From Selenomonadaceae bacterium (GTDB taxonomy: Bacteria; Bacillota; Negativicutes; Selenomonadales; Selenomonadaceae): a stretch of DNA of 34,965 bases. The notes beneath the pieces are model-generated. The model had not been told where the DNA came from. It searched no databases and saw only the letters and a program-made list of their open reading frames with translations. Shown here piece by piece: positions 25,484 to 33,011 of this stretch. The stretch is taken from assembly GCA_017444245.1 (NCBI GenBank), contig JAFSXD010000103.1, positions 1 through 34,965 of the forward strand, written 5' to 3'. Position numbers and translations under genes: made by a program. Numbering within the stretch: the stretch's first letter is position 1; every line of letters begins with the position of its first letter.

Positions 25484-26208
25484 ATGAGTAACATTGCGCT
25501 CGTATTGGGCGGAGGAAGCGGAACAAGGATGCATCAGGATATTCCTAAACAGTTCCTGACAGTAAACGATTGCCCGATAATTATTTACACGTTGGAGGCC
25601 TTTCAGAATCATCCGGAAATTGACGCTATCGCCGTTGTCTGTCTCGATGGTTGGGAAAATGTTTTGAAAGCTTACGCTAGGCAATATGGAATAACAAAGT
25701 TAAACCACGTTTTCAATGGCGGTAACACTGTTCAAGCATCCATCCGCAACGGTGTGTTTGAATTACACGGGGGGGGGTGTACGCTGACGACGATATTGTC
25801 ATAATCCATGACGGCATCCGTCCGATAGTTGACATCGATGTTTTATCAAGCGTAATTGCGACCTGTAAAAAATATGGTAACGGCGTAACTTCTTTACCCT
25901 ACAACGAGCAAATTTTCAGAAAGAAAGATGACATTTGCACGACAGAATATATTGTGCGTGATACTTTGCGCCGCGTTCAAACTCCGCAGGCTTACAAATT
26001 AGGCAAATTATTTTGGGCGTATACCGAAGCTTTCGAAAAGGGAATCGGTATTCACGGATCATCTTACACAAACACAATGATGGTAGACTTGGGCGAAACT
26101 TTATATTTCGCGGCCGGTTCAGAAAAAAATATCAAACTCACTACCATTACGGATATAGAAATTTTTCAATCATTATTGGAGGTCCAAAAACCTAAATGGC
26201 TTAGATAA
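25484..26208 (+). pseudogene. IspD/TarI-like cytidylyltransferase, frameshifted at a G9 run
   Basis: The first part (25484-25804) begins NIALVLGGGSGTRMHQDIPK and runs in frame to a tract of nine G at 25769-25777, then leaves frame and stops. The second part (from 25777) continues with DDDIVIIHDGIRPIVD to KNIKLTTITDIEIF. A tract of ten or seven G would join them into one protein of about 240 residues, the size of the intact paralogue at 26262. All catalytic parts are present across the two pieces. It could be a phase-variable gene caught in the off state, a pseudogene, or a miscounted homopolymer. The ribosome site GGGAGA precedes ATG 25484 properly. Confidence 0.8.
25769..25777. repeat. Homopolymer of nine G inside the cytidylyltransferase gene
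   Basis: A run of nine G in a moderate-GC genome, at the exact point where the reading frame breaks. Gain of one G or loss of two restores the frame. Confidence 0.9.
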
Positions 26209-26212
26209 ATGA

Positions 26213-26256
26213 ACCTCCAATTAGGGAGGTGAATTGCGGTTAATTTTTAGCCGCAA
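26213..26256 (+). promoter_or_regulatory. Two adjacent hairpins around a displaced ribosome-binding site
   Basis: Hairpin 1: ACCTCC (26213-26218) pairs with GGAGGT (26225-26230), which is itself the only good ribosome site ahead of ATG 26262. Hairpin 2: TTGCGGTTAA (26234-26243) pairs with TTAGCCGCAA (26247-26256), ten pairs with one G-T. Unfolded, the ribosome site is 31 bases from the start; with hairpin 2 folded only eight bases remain. No T-run follows, so it is not a terminator. Confidence 0.5.
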
Positions 26257-26261
26257 CATTT

Positions 26262-26975
26262 ATGAGCAACATTGCATTGGTTTTATCCGGCGGTACTGGT
26301 GCCAGAATGCATCAGGATATTCCGAAACAGTTTTTGACGATTAATGAACGTCCTGTCATTATACACACTTTGGAAGTTTTTCAAAAACACCCCGAAATTG
26401 ACGTTATCGCAGTCGCTTGCCTTGAGGGTTGGGAAAATTTCCTTTGGGCTTATGCAAAACAATTCAACATTACCAAATTGAAACACGTTGTACGTGGCGG
26501 TGAGAACTGTCAAGCGTCGTCAAGAATCGGTTTGTACGAACTTGAGAAACATTACAAGGCTGATGATGTTGTTTTGATTCATGACGGTATTCGTCCGCTT
26601 TTGCCCGCCGAAATGATTTCCGATTGCATTATGACGACGCGAAATTACGGCACAGCAATTTGTGTAGTTCCATGCACGGGGACAATGATGGAAACGGAAG
26701 ACGGCGTTACCTCGAAGAGTCATTATCCGCGTGAACATTTAAAGAGCGGTCAAACTCCCAACGGCTTTATGCTCGGGGAAATTTGCGATATTCACAGACG
26801 CGCACTCGAAAAGGGCATTACAAATTCTATCGGTTCTCATACGTTGATGTTGGAACTTGGCAAGACCGTTCGCCTGTATTACGGTTCGGAAAAAAATATT
26901 AAGCTCACTACAGTTGAAGATATTGAAATTTTCAAGGCACTGCTTGTCGCAAAGAAAACCGATTGGTTGAAATAG
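26262..26975 (+). CDS. IspD/TarI-family cytidylyltransferase, intact copy
   Basis: 237 residues. The N-terminal glycine-rich loop LVLSGGTGARMHQDIPKQFL includes the catalytic Arg/Lys positions; VVLIHDGIRPLL and KNIKLTTVEDIEIF are family hallmarks. The family joins CTP to methylerythritol phosphate (IspD), ribitol phosphate (TarI) or xylulose phosphate. Its setting among LicD, GT2, AraD and an SDR favours a surface-glycan precursor over isoprenoid synthesis. It is a tandem paralogue of the frameshifted gene upstream, starting with the same residues, but the middle third has diverged (CTGTMMETEDGVTSKSHYP). ATG 26262 has no close ribosome site; see the hairpins at 26213-26256. Confidence 0.85.
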   Translation: MSNIALVLSGGTGARMHQDIPKQFLTINERPVIIHTLEVFQKHPEIDVIAVACLEGWENFLWAYAKQFNITKLKHVVRGGENCQASSRIGLYELEKHYKADDVVLIHDGIRPLLPAEMISDCIMTTRNYGTAICVVPCTGTMMETEDGVTSKSHYPREHLKSGQTPNGFMLGEICDIHRRALEKGITNSIGSHTLMLELGKTVRLYYGSEKNIKLTTVEDIEIFKALLVAKKTDWLK

Positions 26976-26987
26976 GCGGTGAGTGCT

Positions 26988-27680
26988 GTGCTTGAGGAAC
27001 TGAAAAGGCAAGTTTACGAAGCAAATATTTTGTTGCCGAAATATAATCTTGTGAAATTTACTTGGGGAAATGTTTCAGGCATTGACCGAGCAAGAAAAAT
27101 TTTTGCCATTAAACCTTCGGGCGTTGAATACGAATCAATGACGCCGAATGATATTGTGCTTGTCGACCTTGACGGAAATGTAGTTGAAGGAAAATTGAAA
27201 CCGTCTTCAGACACTGAAACGCATAGAGTTTTGTACAAAAATTTTCCTAGTATCGGCGGAATATGTCATACTCATTCAAATTGGGCGACGATTTTTGCGC
27301 AAGCGGGAAAAAATATTCCTGCTTACGGAACAACGCATGCTGATGACTTCTACGGAGAAATTTCTTGCACGCGCGATATGACTGATGAAGAGATTAAAAA
27401 CTCTTACGAATACAACACAGGCGCTGTTATCGTCGAACTTTTTCAAAAACGCGCCATAAATCCTGAACAAATTCCCGCCGTTCTTGTCAAAAATCACGGA
27501 CCTTTTACGTGGGGAAAAAATTCTGTGGACGCTGTGTATAAAGCCGTAGTTTTGGAAGAAGTCGCAATGATGGCGTTGCACTGCAAAATTTTGGACGCCA
27601 ACCTTCCGCCAATGTCACAAACACTTCTTGACAAACATTTTCTGCGCAAACACGGGGCGAACGCTTACTACGGACAATAA
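26988..27680 (+). CDS. araD: L-ribulose-5-phosphate 4-epimerase
   Basis: 230 residues from GTG 26988, eight bases after AGGCGG, giving the family N-terminus [23 protein letters not shown] nine bases earlier overlaps the ribosome site. Class II aldolase fold: [33 protein letters not shown] and [10 protein letters not shown] with zinc-binding histidines, and [10 protein letters not shown]. It interconverts L-ribulose 5-phosphate and D-xylulose 5-phosphate. With no araA or araB nearby, a role in arabinose breakdown is less likely than supply of a pentulose phosphate to the cytidylyltransferase next door (inference). Confidence 0.9.
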   Translation: MLEELKRQVYEANILLPKYNLVKFTWGNVSGIDRARKIFAIKPSGVEYESMTPNDIVLVDLDGNVVEGKLKPSSDTETHRVLYKNFPSIGGICHTHSNWATIFAQAGKNIPAYGTTHADDFYGEISCTRDMTDEEIKNSYEYNTGAVIVELFQKRAINPEQIPAVLVKNHGPFTWGKNSVDAVYKAVVLEEVAMMALHCKILDANLPPMSQTLLDKHFLRKHGANAYYGQ

Positions 27681-27707
27681 AAATTTTTTCGGAAGGAGAT
27701 GAACTCC

Positions 27708-28289
27708 ATGCTTAACGACGCGCTTCTCTATGAATCTTATGAGATTATCAGAGGTGAAAAAATTATGGCACCGTCAGCGGGAGCTTACCATAATAACGTT
27801 ATGGGCGGACTTTATATTCGTATCGGGCTTTATGTTCGTACGCGGAGGAATGGCTATGTTTTCACTGACAGCATGGATGTTCATTTGCCCGACGGAAATT
27901 TGGTCAAGCCTGATTTGACCGTAATTAAATCCGAAAATGCCGCCATAATTAATTGGCAGAAATCAATTAACGGCACGCCCGATATGGTTGTTGAAGTTCT
28001 TTCGCGCTCAACAAAAAATAAAGATTTGACGATTAAAAAAGATATTTACGAAGCCAACGGCGTCAAGGGGTATTGGATTGTCGATCCTTGGGCTAAAAGC
28101 GTTGCGGTTTATCTCCTGCGCGACGGAAAATTTCAATTTGAACACGAATATTTTAAATGCGACGCTGACGAATGGGACAGTTTCGATGAAGAAGAAAAAG
28201 CCGCCTATAAACCCGAAATTAAAGTTTCAATCTTCGACGATTTATTTATCAAGGTCGACGATATTTTTTCTTGGGGCTACGATTTCTAA
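27708..28289 (+). CDS. Uma2-family (DUF820) putative nuclease-fold protein, copy 2
   Basis: 193 residues from ATG 27708, nine bases after AAGGAG. An ATG at 27699 overlaps that site. It has KPDLTVIKSEN, GTPDMVVEVLSRSTKNKD, KKDIYEANGVKGYWIVDP and a C-terminus SIFDDLFIKVDDIFSWGY nearly identical to copy 1. Copy 3 starts 18 bases after its stop. It lies between araD and the SDR gene, inside the polysaccharide cassette rather than beside nucleic-acid genes. Confidence 0.85.
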   Translation: MLNDALLYESYEIIRGEKIMAPSAGAYHNNVMGGLYIRIGLYVRTRRNGYVFTDSMDVHLPDGNLVKPDLTVIKSENAAIINWQKSINGTPDMVVEVLSRSTKNKDLTIKKDIYEANGVKGYWIVDPWAKSVAVYLLRDGKFQFEHEYFKCDADEWDSFDEEEKAAYKPEIKVSIFDDLFIKVDDIFSWGYDF

Positions 28290-28307
28290 TTTTTGGAGTG
28301 ATTCCGA

Positions 28308-28901
28308 ATGCTTAACGACGCGCTTTTCTATAATCTTTACGAAATTATTGAGGGGGAAGAATTTATGGCACCTGCAGCACCGCTTGAACACAGCAGTTTT
28401 ATTGTTGAACTTGCGACTACGATTAAACTTTATTTGCGCCGCAATAATAGCGGCTACGTTTTTCCTGATGACGTTGACGTTCATTTGCCGGACGGAAATT
28501 TTTTCAAGCCCGATTTGGTCGTTGTGACGAAAGAAAATGCGGCAATTCTCAATCGTCGAAATGCAATTTACGGCGTCCCCGACATGGTTGTTGAAGTTCT
28601 TTCGCGTTCGACTAAAAAACGTGACCTTACCGTAAAAAAAGATGCTTATGAAAAAAACGGCGTCAAGGAATATTGGATTGTCGATCCGCTCTATCAAAGT
28701 ATCGACGTTTACATTTTGCGCGACGGAAAATTTCAACTCGACGGCGAATACACCCACTACGAAGAAGACGACGTCGAATGGGTTCATATGTCCGAAGAAG
28801 ATAAAGCCGCCGTTAAATCGGAAATAACTTTGTCGATTTTCCCCGACCTCACAATTAAACTTAGTGAAATTTTTGTTTGGGCAAAAGATTTTGGATATTA
28901 G
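28308..28901 (+). CDS. Uma2-family (DUF820) putative nuclease-fold protein, copy 3
   Basis: 197 residues, ATG nine bases after GGAG. Shares its first residues MLNDAL with copy 2. KPDLVVVTKEN, GVPDMVVEVLSRSTKKRD and KKDAYEKNGVKEYWIVDP match the family. The end has diverged (SIFPDLTIKLSEIFVWAKD). The stop is eight bases before the SDR start, so it is transcribed with it. Confidence 0.85.
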   Translation: MLNDALFYNLYEIIEGEEFMAPAAPLEHSSFIVELATTIKLYLRRNNSGYVFPDDVDVHLPDGNFFKPDLVVVTKENAAILNRRNAIYGVPDMVVEVLSRSTKKRDLTVKKDAYEKNGVKEYWIVDPLYQSIDVYILRDGKFQLDGEYTHYEEDDVEWVHMSEEDKAAVKSEITLSIFPDLTIKLSEIFVWAKDFGY

Positions 28902-28909
28902 GAGAATTT

Positions 28910-29965
28910 ATGTACATCAATCACGAAATTTATAAGGCTGACATTGACGCGACGGCAAATGAAAATCTTGACTGGAACAAACTGCGCGGAAAAAGTTTGT
29001 TGCTCACGGGCGCAACGGGACTTATCGGCACGATGATTATCGATGTGCTGATGAAAAAAAATCATGACGAAAATTTAAACGTCACGATTTACGCCGCCGG
29101 GCGCAATGAAAAAGTTGCCGCGCAGAGATTCGCTGATTATTGGAACGACAAAAATTTTAATTTCGTCAAAATGAACGTCAACGAGCCGATTAATCAAAAT
29201 TTTTCCGTCAACTTCATAATTCACGCCGCAAGCAATACACATCCCGTGCTTTATTCGACTGACCCTGTCAACACGATGATGGCAAATATTTTTGGAACGC
29301 ACAATTTGCTTGAATACGGTTTGAAATGTGACTTGGAGAGATTTTTATTTCTGTCTTCAGTTGAAATTTATGGCAAGGCGTTAAATCCTGACGAAGATGT
29401 TTTTGACGAAAAATATTGCGGTTACATTGACTGCAATACTCTCCGCGCAGATTATCCCGAAAGTAAACGCGCGAGCGAAGCCCTTTGCAATGCGTACATA
29501 AATCAGCATGGCGTTGACGCGGTAATTGCCCGTCCTTGCAGAATTTACGGCGCGACGATGCGTCTGGACGACAGCAAAGCTATGTCCGAATTTATAATGA
29601 ATGGTGCACGCGGGGAAAATATTATTTTGAAAAGTCAAGGCTTGCCAAAATTTTCTTACTGCTACGTCGCCGATTGTGTGACGGGAATTTTTTACACGTT
29701 GCTGAAAGGAAAATGCGGCGAAGCTTATAACATTGCCGATTCAAGTGAAATTTTAACGCTTAGAGAAATTGCCGAATACATCAGCGAAATTTGCGGCACG
29801 AAAGTTATTTTTGAGTTGCCCGACGAAATTCAATCGCGCGGTTTTTCAAAATCTGTTCGCGCCATTTTAACCAACGACAAATTGCGCGGGCTCGGCTGGA
29901 CGCCAAAGGACGATACACGCTCCGGCGTCAAGAAAACTATTGACATTGTCAAAACGATTTTGTAG
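28910..29965 (+). CDS. NAD-dependent epimerase/dehydratase (extended SDR)
   Basis: 351 residues from ATG 28910, six bases after AGGAGA; upstream codons in frame overlap the Uma2 gene. The Rossmann motif TGATGLIGTMI sits near residue 32. SSVEIYG and YPESKRASEA hold the catalytic Ser and the Tyr-x-x-x-Lys pair. GEAYNIADSSEILTLREIAE and the C-terminal LGWTPKDDTRSGVKKTID are typical of nucleotide-sugar SDRs. In pneumococcal serotype 17F an SDR reduces CDP-xylulose to CDP-arabinitol; such a role would fit the cytidylyltransferase and AraD here, but a UDP-sugar epimerase or decarboxylase is equally possible from sequence alone. Confidence 0.82.
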   Translation: MYINHEIYKADIDATANENLDWNKLRGKSLLLTGATGLIGTMIIDVLMKKNHDENLNVTIYAAGRNEKVAAQRFADYWNDKNFNFVKMNVNEPINQNFSVNFIIHAASNTHPVLYSTDPVNTMMANIFGTHNLLEYGLKCDLERFLFLSSVEIYGKALNPDEDVFDEKYCGYIDCNTLRADYPESKRASEALCNAYINQHGVDAVIARPCRIYGATMRLDDSKAMSEFIMNGARGENIILKSQGLPKFSYCYVADCVTGIFYTLLKGKCGEAYNIADSSEILTLREIAEYISEICGTKVIFELPDEIQSRGFSKSVRAILTNDKLRGLGWTPKDDTRSGVKKTIDIVKTIL

Positions 29966-29996
29966 AATCAAAAAAAATTTTTGCGGGGAAGAGTAA

Positions 29997-30830
29997 ATGG
30001 AGACAGAAACTTTTGACTTGGACGAAAGCGAACTTTACATAGGTTTTGTTGGCGGCGGCGCGTTGACTGAATCAATCATAAACGCGATACGCGGGACGCT
30101 GTTGCCGTCGGGAAATATTTTTGTCTCCGATCACAAGCGCAAACGTTGCACTGAACTTACCAGCCGCTACAGAGTAAACGCTTCCGTAGGCGTCGATCCG
30201 TTCATTGACAAAGTTAAGTTGCTTGTGGTTGCCGTCAAGCCGAAAGACGCGCCCTCCGCCTTCGCTGAAATCAGAAATAAAATTACGCTGAACACTGTAA
30301 TAATTTCCGTCATTGCGGGATTGAAAATTGAGTTGCTGGAAAAATTTTTTCCGCACAGCACGATAGTTCGCGCCATGCCAAACGTACCAATTTTAGTCGG
30401 CGAAGGAATGACAGCGTACACAATCAACAGACAAGCCGTTCCTTCCGACAGAAAACTTGTAGAACAGTTTTGGGCGTCAATCGGCAGAGCGATAGAGCTT
30501 GAAGAAAAATTCATGGACGCAGTGACAGGCTTAAGCGGTTCCGGTCCTGCCTACGCCTTCTTGATGATTGACGCGCTTTCGGACGGAGGAGTTGCCGCAG
30601 GACTTTCACGCGCCGCCGCCATCGAACTCGCCGCACAAACTTTATTGGGCGCGGCAAAAATGGTTTTGGAGACGGGCGAACACCCCGCCGCACTTCGTGA
30701 TAAAGTTACAAGTCCCGCCGGCACAACGATTGAAGGCATAAGAGTTTTAGAAAAAAATGGAGTACGTAGCGCGTTGATTGAAGCGGTGCTTGCCGCTACG
30801 GAAAAATCTCGCTTACTTGGCGGAGGTTGA
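29997..30830 (+). CDS. proC: Pyrroline-5-carboxylate reductase
   Basis: Last step of proline synthesis. 277 residues. IGFVGGGALTESII is the NAD(P) loop, with Gly-Gly-Gly-Ala where most members have GAGNM; VVAVKP, RAMPNVPILVGEGMTAY, TGLSGSGPAYAFLMIDALSDGG and SPAGTTIEGIRVLE are standard. About 14 residues precede the first strand, slightly longer than usual; GGGGAAGAG is the ribosome site. folD begins five bases after the stop. Confidence 0.94.
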   Translation: METETFDLDESELYIGFVGGGALTESIINAIRGTLLPSGNIFVSDHKRKRCTELTSRYRVNASVGVDPFIDKVKLLVVAVKPKDAPSAFAEIRNKITLNTVIISVIAGLKIELLEKFFPHSTIVRAMPNVPILVGEGMTAYTINRQAVPSDRKLVEQFWASIGRAIELEEKFMDAVTGLSGSGPAYAFLMIDALSDGGVAAGLSRAAAIELAAQTLLGAAKMVLETGEHPAALRDKVTSPAGTTIEGIRVLEKNGVRSALIEAVLAATEKSRLLGGG

Positions 30831-30834
30831 TGAA

Positions 30835-31701
30835 ATGTCTGCAAGAATTTTATACGGAAAAGATTTTGCCGCACAAATAAAAGAATCTGCGCGGGTTGAA
30901 ATTGAATCGCTCAAAAATAAATTTGGCGTGACGCCTGGACTTGCCGTCGTGATTGTCGGAGAAAATCCCGCGTCTCAAGTTTACGTTCGCAACAAGCACA
31001 AAACTTGCGTGGAACTTGGAATAAATTCTACGGTCGTTGCGATGCCGGAAACTTCGACTAAAGAAGATTTACTCGCGAAAATTGACGAACTCAACGCGGA
31101 TAAAAATGTTAATGGAATTTTGGTGCAACTGCCATTACCCGCCGAAATTAAAGCGCACTCCGAAGAAATTTTAAATCGGATAGATCCGCTGAAAGATGTT
31201 GACGGATTTCATCCCGTGAATGTCGGCAAACTGGTGACGGGAAGTCCCGCGCTCGTTCCGTGCACTCCTGCGGGTTGCATTGAGATGCTTGACCTTGCGG
31301 GAATTAAGATTGACGGCAAGCGTGCAGTCATAATCGGGCGCAGTAATATTGTCGGCAAGCCGATGTTACATCTTTTAATGGCGCGGCATGCGACGGTTAC
31401 CGTTTGTCATTCGCACACAAAAAATTTGGCAGACGTGACGCGCGAGGCAGAAATTTTAGTGGCGGCTATGGGCAGACCAAAATTTGTGACGGCTGACATG
31501 ATTCGTGAAGGCGCGGTAGTCATTGACGTTGGGATAAACAGAATTGCGCCAAAAAAATTAGTTGGCGACGTAGATTTTGATGCGGCGGTAGAAATTGCCG
31601 GCGCGATAACTCCCGTGCCTGGTGGCGTCGGTTTGTTGACTGTTGCCATGCTCATGAAAAACGTCGTCACGGCTACTAAATTACAATTAAAAATTTCCTG
31701 A
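30835..31701 (+). CDS. folD: Methylenetetrahydrofolate dehydrogenase/cyclohydrolase
   Basis: Bifunctional one-carbon enzyme. 288 residues from ATG 30835, close to GGAGG at the end of proC; upstream codons in frame lie inside proC. YVRNKHKTCVELGI has the catalytic Tyr and Lys. GILVQLPLPAEI, DGFHPVNVGKL, VPCTPAGCIEML, IIGRSNIVGKPM and TPVPGGVGLLTVAML are all present. Normal length and intact. Confidence 0.96.
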   Translation: MSARILYGKDFAAQIKESARVEIESLKNKFGVTPGLAVVIVGENPASQVYVRNKHKTCVELGINSTVVAMPETSTKEDLLAKIDELNADKNVNGILVQLPLPAEIKAHSEEILNRIDPLKDVDGFHPVNVGKLVTGSPALVPCTPAGCIEMLDLAGIKIDGKRAVIIGRSNIVGKPMLHLLMARHATVTVCHSHTKNLADVTREAEILVAAMGRPKFVTADMIREGAVVIDVGINRIAPKKLVGDVDFDAAVEIAGAITPVPGGVGLLTVAMLMKNVVTATKLQLKIS

Positions 31702-31702
31702 A

Positions 31703-31744
31703 AACTACCAGCTACAAGCTACAAGCTAAAGGCTAAAGGCTAAA
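31703..31744. repeat. Heptamer tandem array, 6 units (AGCTACA to GGCTAAA)
   Basis: Six head-to-tail heptamers drift in sequence from left to right: AACTACC, AGCTACA, AGCTACA, AGCTAAA, GGCTAAA, GGCTAAA. The array starts right after the folD stop and runs into the AAAAGG ribosome site of the next gene. It is the longest heptamer array in the window. Confidence 0.85.
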
Positions 31745-31753
31745 AGGTTGAGA

Positions 31754-32935
31754 TTGAAAATGTTTTTGTTATACGTATTCGGATTTTTGGCGTTGATTAT
31801 CGCATTGTCTTTAATCGGCGTCAGTTTTTTATTGGACGGGCAAATTAAACGGCGAATCTACAAAATTATTTTGTTCATCGACGTGGCAATTATCGTATTG
31901 ATGTTTGTCGGCTTTGCAATTCGCGCAAATTTGCCGAATGAACTTGTCGACGCCTTCGGAAGTTTTTCAGCAGTTTTTTTCTTGACGCAATTTTCCTGCG
32001 GCGTGCTCACCATAATTGCCGTAGCGGTTCGCGCAGTCCACAGAAAATTTCACAAGGCAACACCATTCAGCCCCGAACGTCGACGAGTTTTATCATACGG
32101 CATGATTTATCCGCTAATGTCGTTGGCAATTTCACTCTACGGAAACAGAATCGAACGTTTCGACGTGACGGACAGATTTTTCGACATTCCCGTAAAAAAA
32201 TTGCCGCCTGAACTTGACGGCTTTACAATCGCGCAGATTAGTGACGTTCACATTGGACCATATTTTTCTTTGGAGCGGCTGGAACTTGTGCTGAAAAAAA
32301 TTGCGGCGGCGAAACCGGATTTGCTCGCGATAACGGGGGATATTTTTGACAACGTCGCGATGAATCCTTCGGCAATTAAACTCGTCGACAGTTTCACGGA
32401 CAAATTTAAATTCGGAATTTGGTATTGTCATGGAAATCATGAACATCACAGGGGAATTTCCGCGATTGAAACGGAATTGACGCGGACAAAAATTCATTGG
32501 CTTGTAAATCGTTCGGAAAAAGTCACGGCGAATTTGTACATGCTCGGCGTTGATTATCCTTCGTCGTCACCGGTGATGAGTTCGGGCGGGCGCGGCGAAA
32601 TGGACAAAGTTTTTGAGAATCAGAAACGCGAATTTGTCACGAAGGCATTGGAGGGCGTCCCCTACGATTCGGTTTGCGTTTTACTGGCGCATCATCCGGA
32701 GTTCATTGACGACGGCGCGGAAAAAAATATTCCGTTGACTTTGACGGGGCACACTCACGGCGGACAATTCGGTTTGCTGGGCTATTCACTCCTGCCGCTT
32801 TTCAAGTACACGCGCGGAATGTTCGTCCACGAAGATTGTTTTGGTTACGTCAACACGGGCTTGGGAAGTTGGTTTCCTTGCAGAATTGGTTGCCCGCCCG
32901 AAATAGTTTATTTTACGTTGAGAAAAAAAGTTTAG
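31754..32935 (+). CDS. Membrane-anchored metallophosphoesterase (YkuE/YaeI-like)
   Basis: 393 residues from TTG 31754, six bases after AAAAGG; ATG 31760 is an alternative. The N-terminal 130 residues hold three or four membrane segments (FLLYVFGFLALIIAL, IILFIDVAIIVLMFVGFA, FFLTQFSCGVLTIIAV, MIYPLMSLAISLYG). Then comes a calcineurin-like phosphoesterase domain with all metal motifs: ISDVHIGPYFS, TGDIFDN, CHGNHEHHRG, LLAHHPEF and LTGHTHGGQFG. YaeI-type members act on UDP-diacylglucosamine in some bacteria, but here the substrate is open. It follows folD across a heptamer array. Confidence 0.88.
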   Translation: MKMFLLYVFGFLALIIALSLIGVSFLLDGQIKRRIYKIILFIDVAIIVLMFVGFAIRANLPNELVDAFGSFSAVFFLTQFSCGVLTIIAVAVRAVHRKFHKATPFSPERRRVLSYGMIYPLMSLAISLYGNRIERFDVTDRFFDIPVKKLPPELDGFTIAQISDVHIGPYFSLERLELVLKKIAAAKPDLLAITGDIFDNVAMNPSAIKLVDSFTDKFKFGIWYCHGNHEHHRGISAIETELTRTKIHWLVNRSEKVTANLYMLGVDYPSSSPVMSSGGRGEMDKVFENQKREFVTKALEGVPYDSVCVLLAHHPEFIDDGAEKNIPLTLTGHTHGGQFGLLGYSLLPLFKYTRGMFVHEDCFGYVNTGLGSWFPCRIGCPPEIVYFTLRKKV

Positions 32936-32950
32936 TAGGAAAGAATAACC

Positions 32951-32966
32951 ATCGATCCATCGATCC
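32951..32966. repeat. Octamer repeat, 2 x ATCGATCC
   Basis: Two perfect copies between the metallophosphoesterase gene and the shared terminator. Same unit and same + strand reading as the other three arrays. Confidence 0.8.
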
Positions 32967-33011
32967 AAAAAAAATAGCGTCATTGAAAATTTCTGACGCT
33001 ACTTTTTTTTT
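32967..33011. terminator. Bidirectional rho-independent terminator
   Basis: An eight-pair stem TAGCGTCA/TGACGCTA (32975-32982 with 32994-33001) with an 11-base loop. It has a run of eight A on the left and nine T on the right, so it can serve both converging genes. Its right T-run contains the start of the stop codon of the PHP gene. Confidence 0.9.

Noticed and set aside
25777-26208. Second half of the frameshifted cytidylyltransferase as a separate gene starting at GTG
   Set aside because: The GTG has no ribosome site, lies in the G run, and the product would lack the nucleotide-binding N-terminus; it is the other half of the upstream gene.
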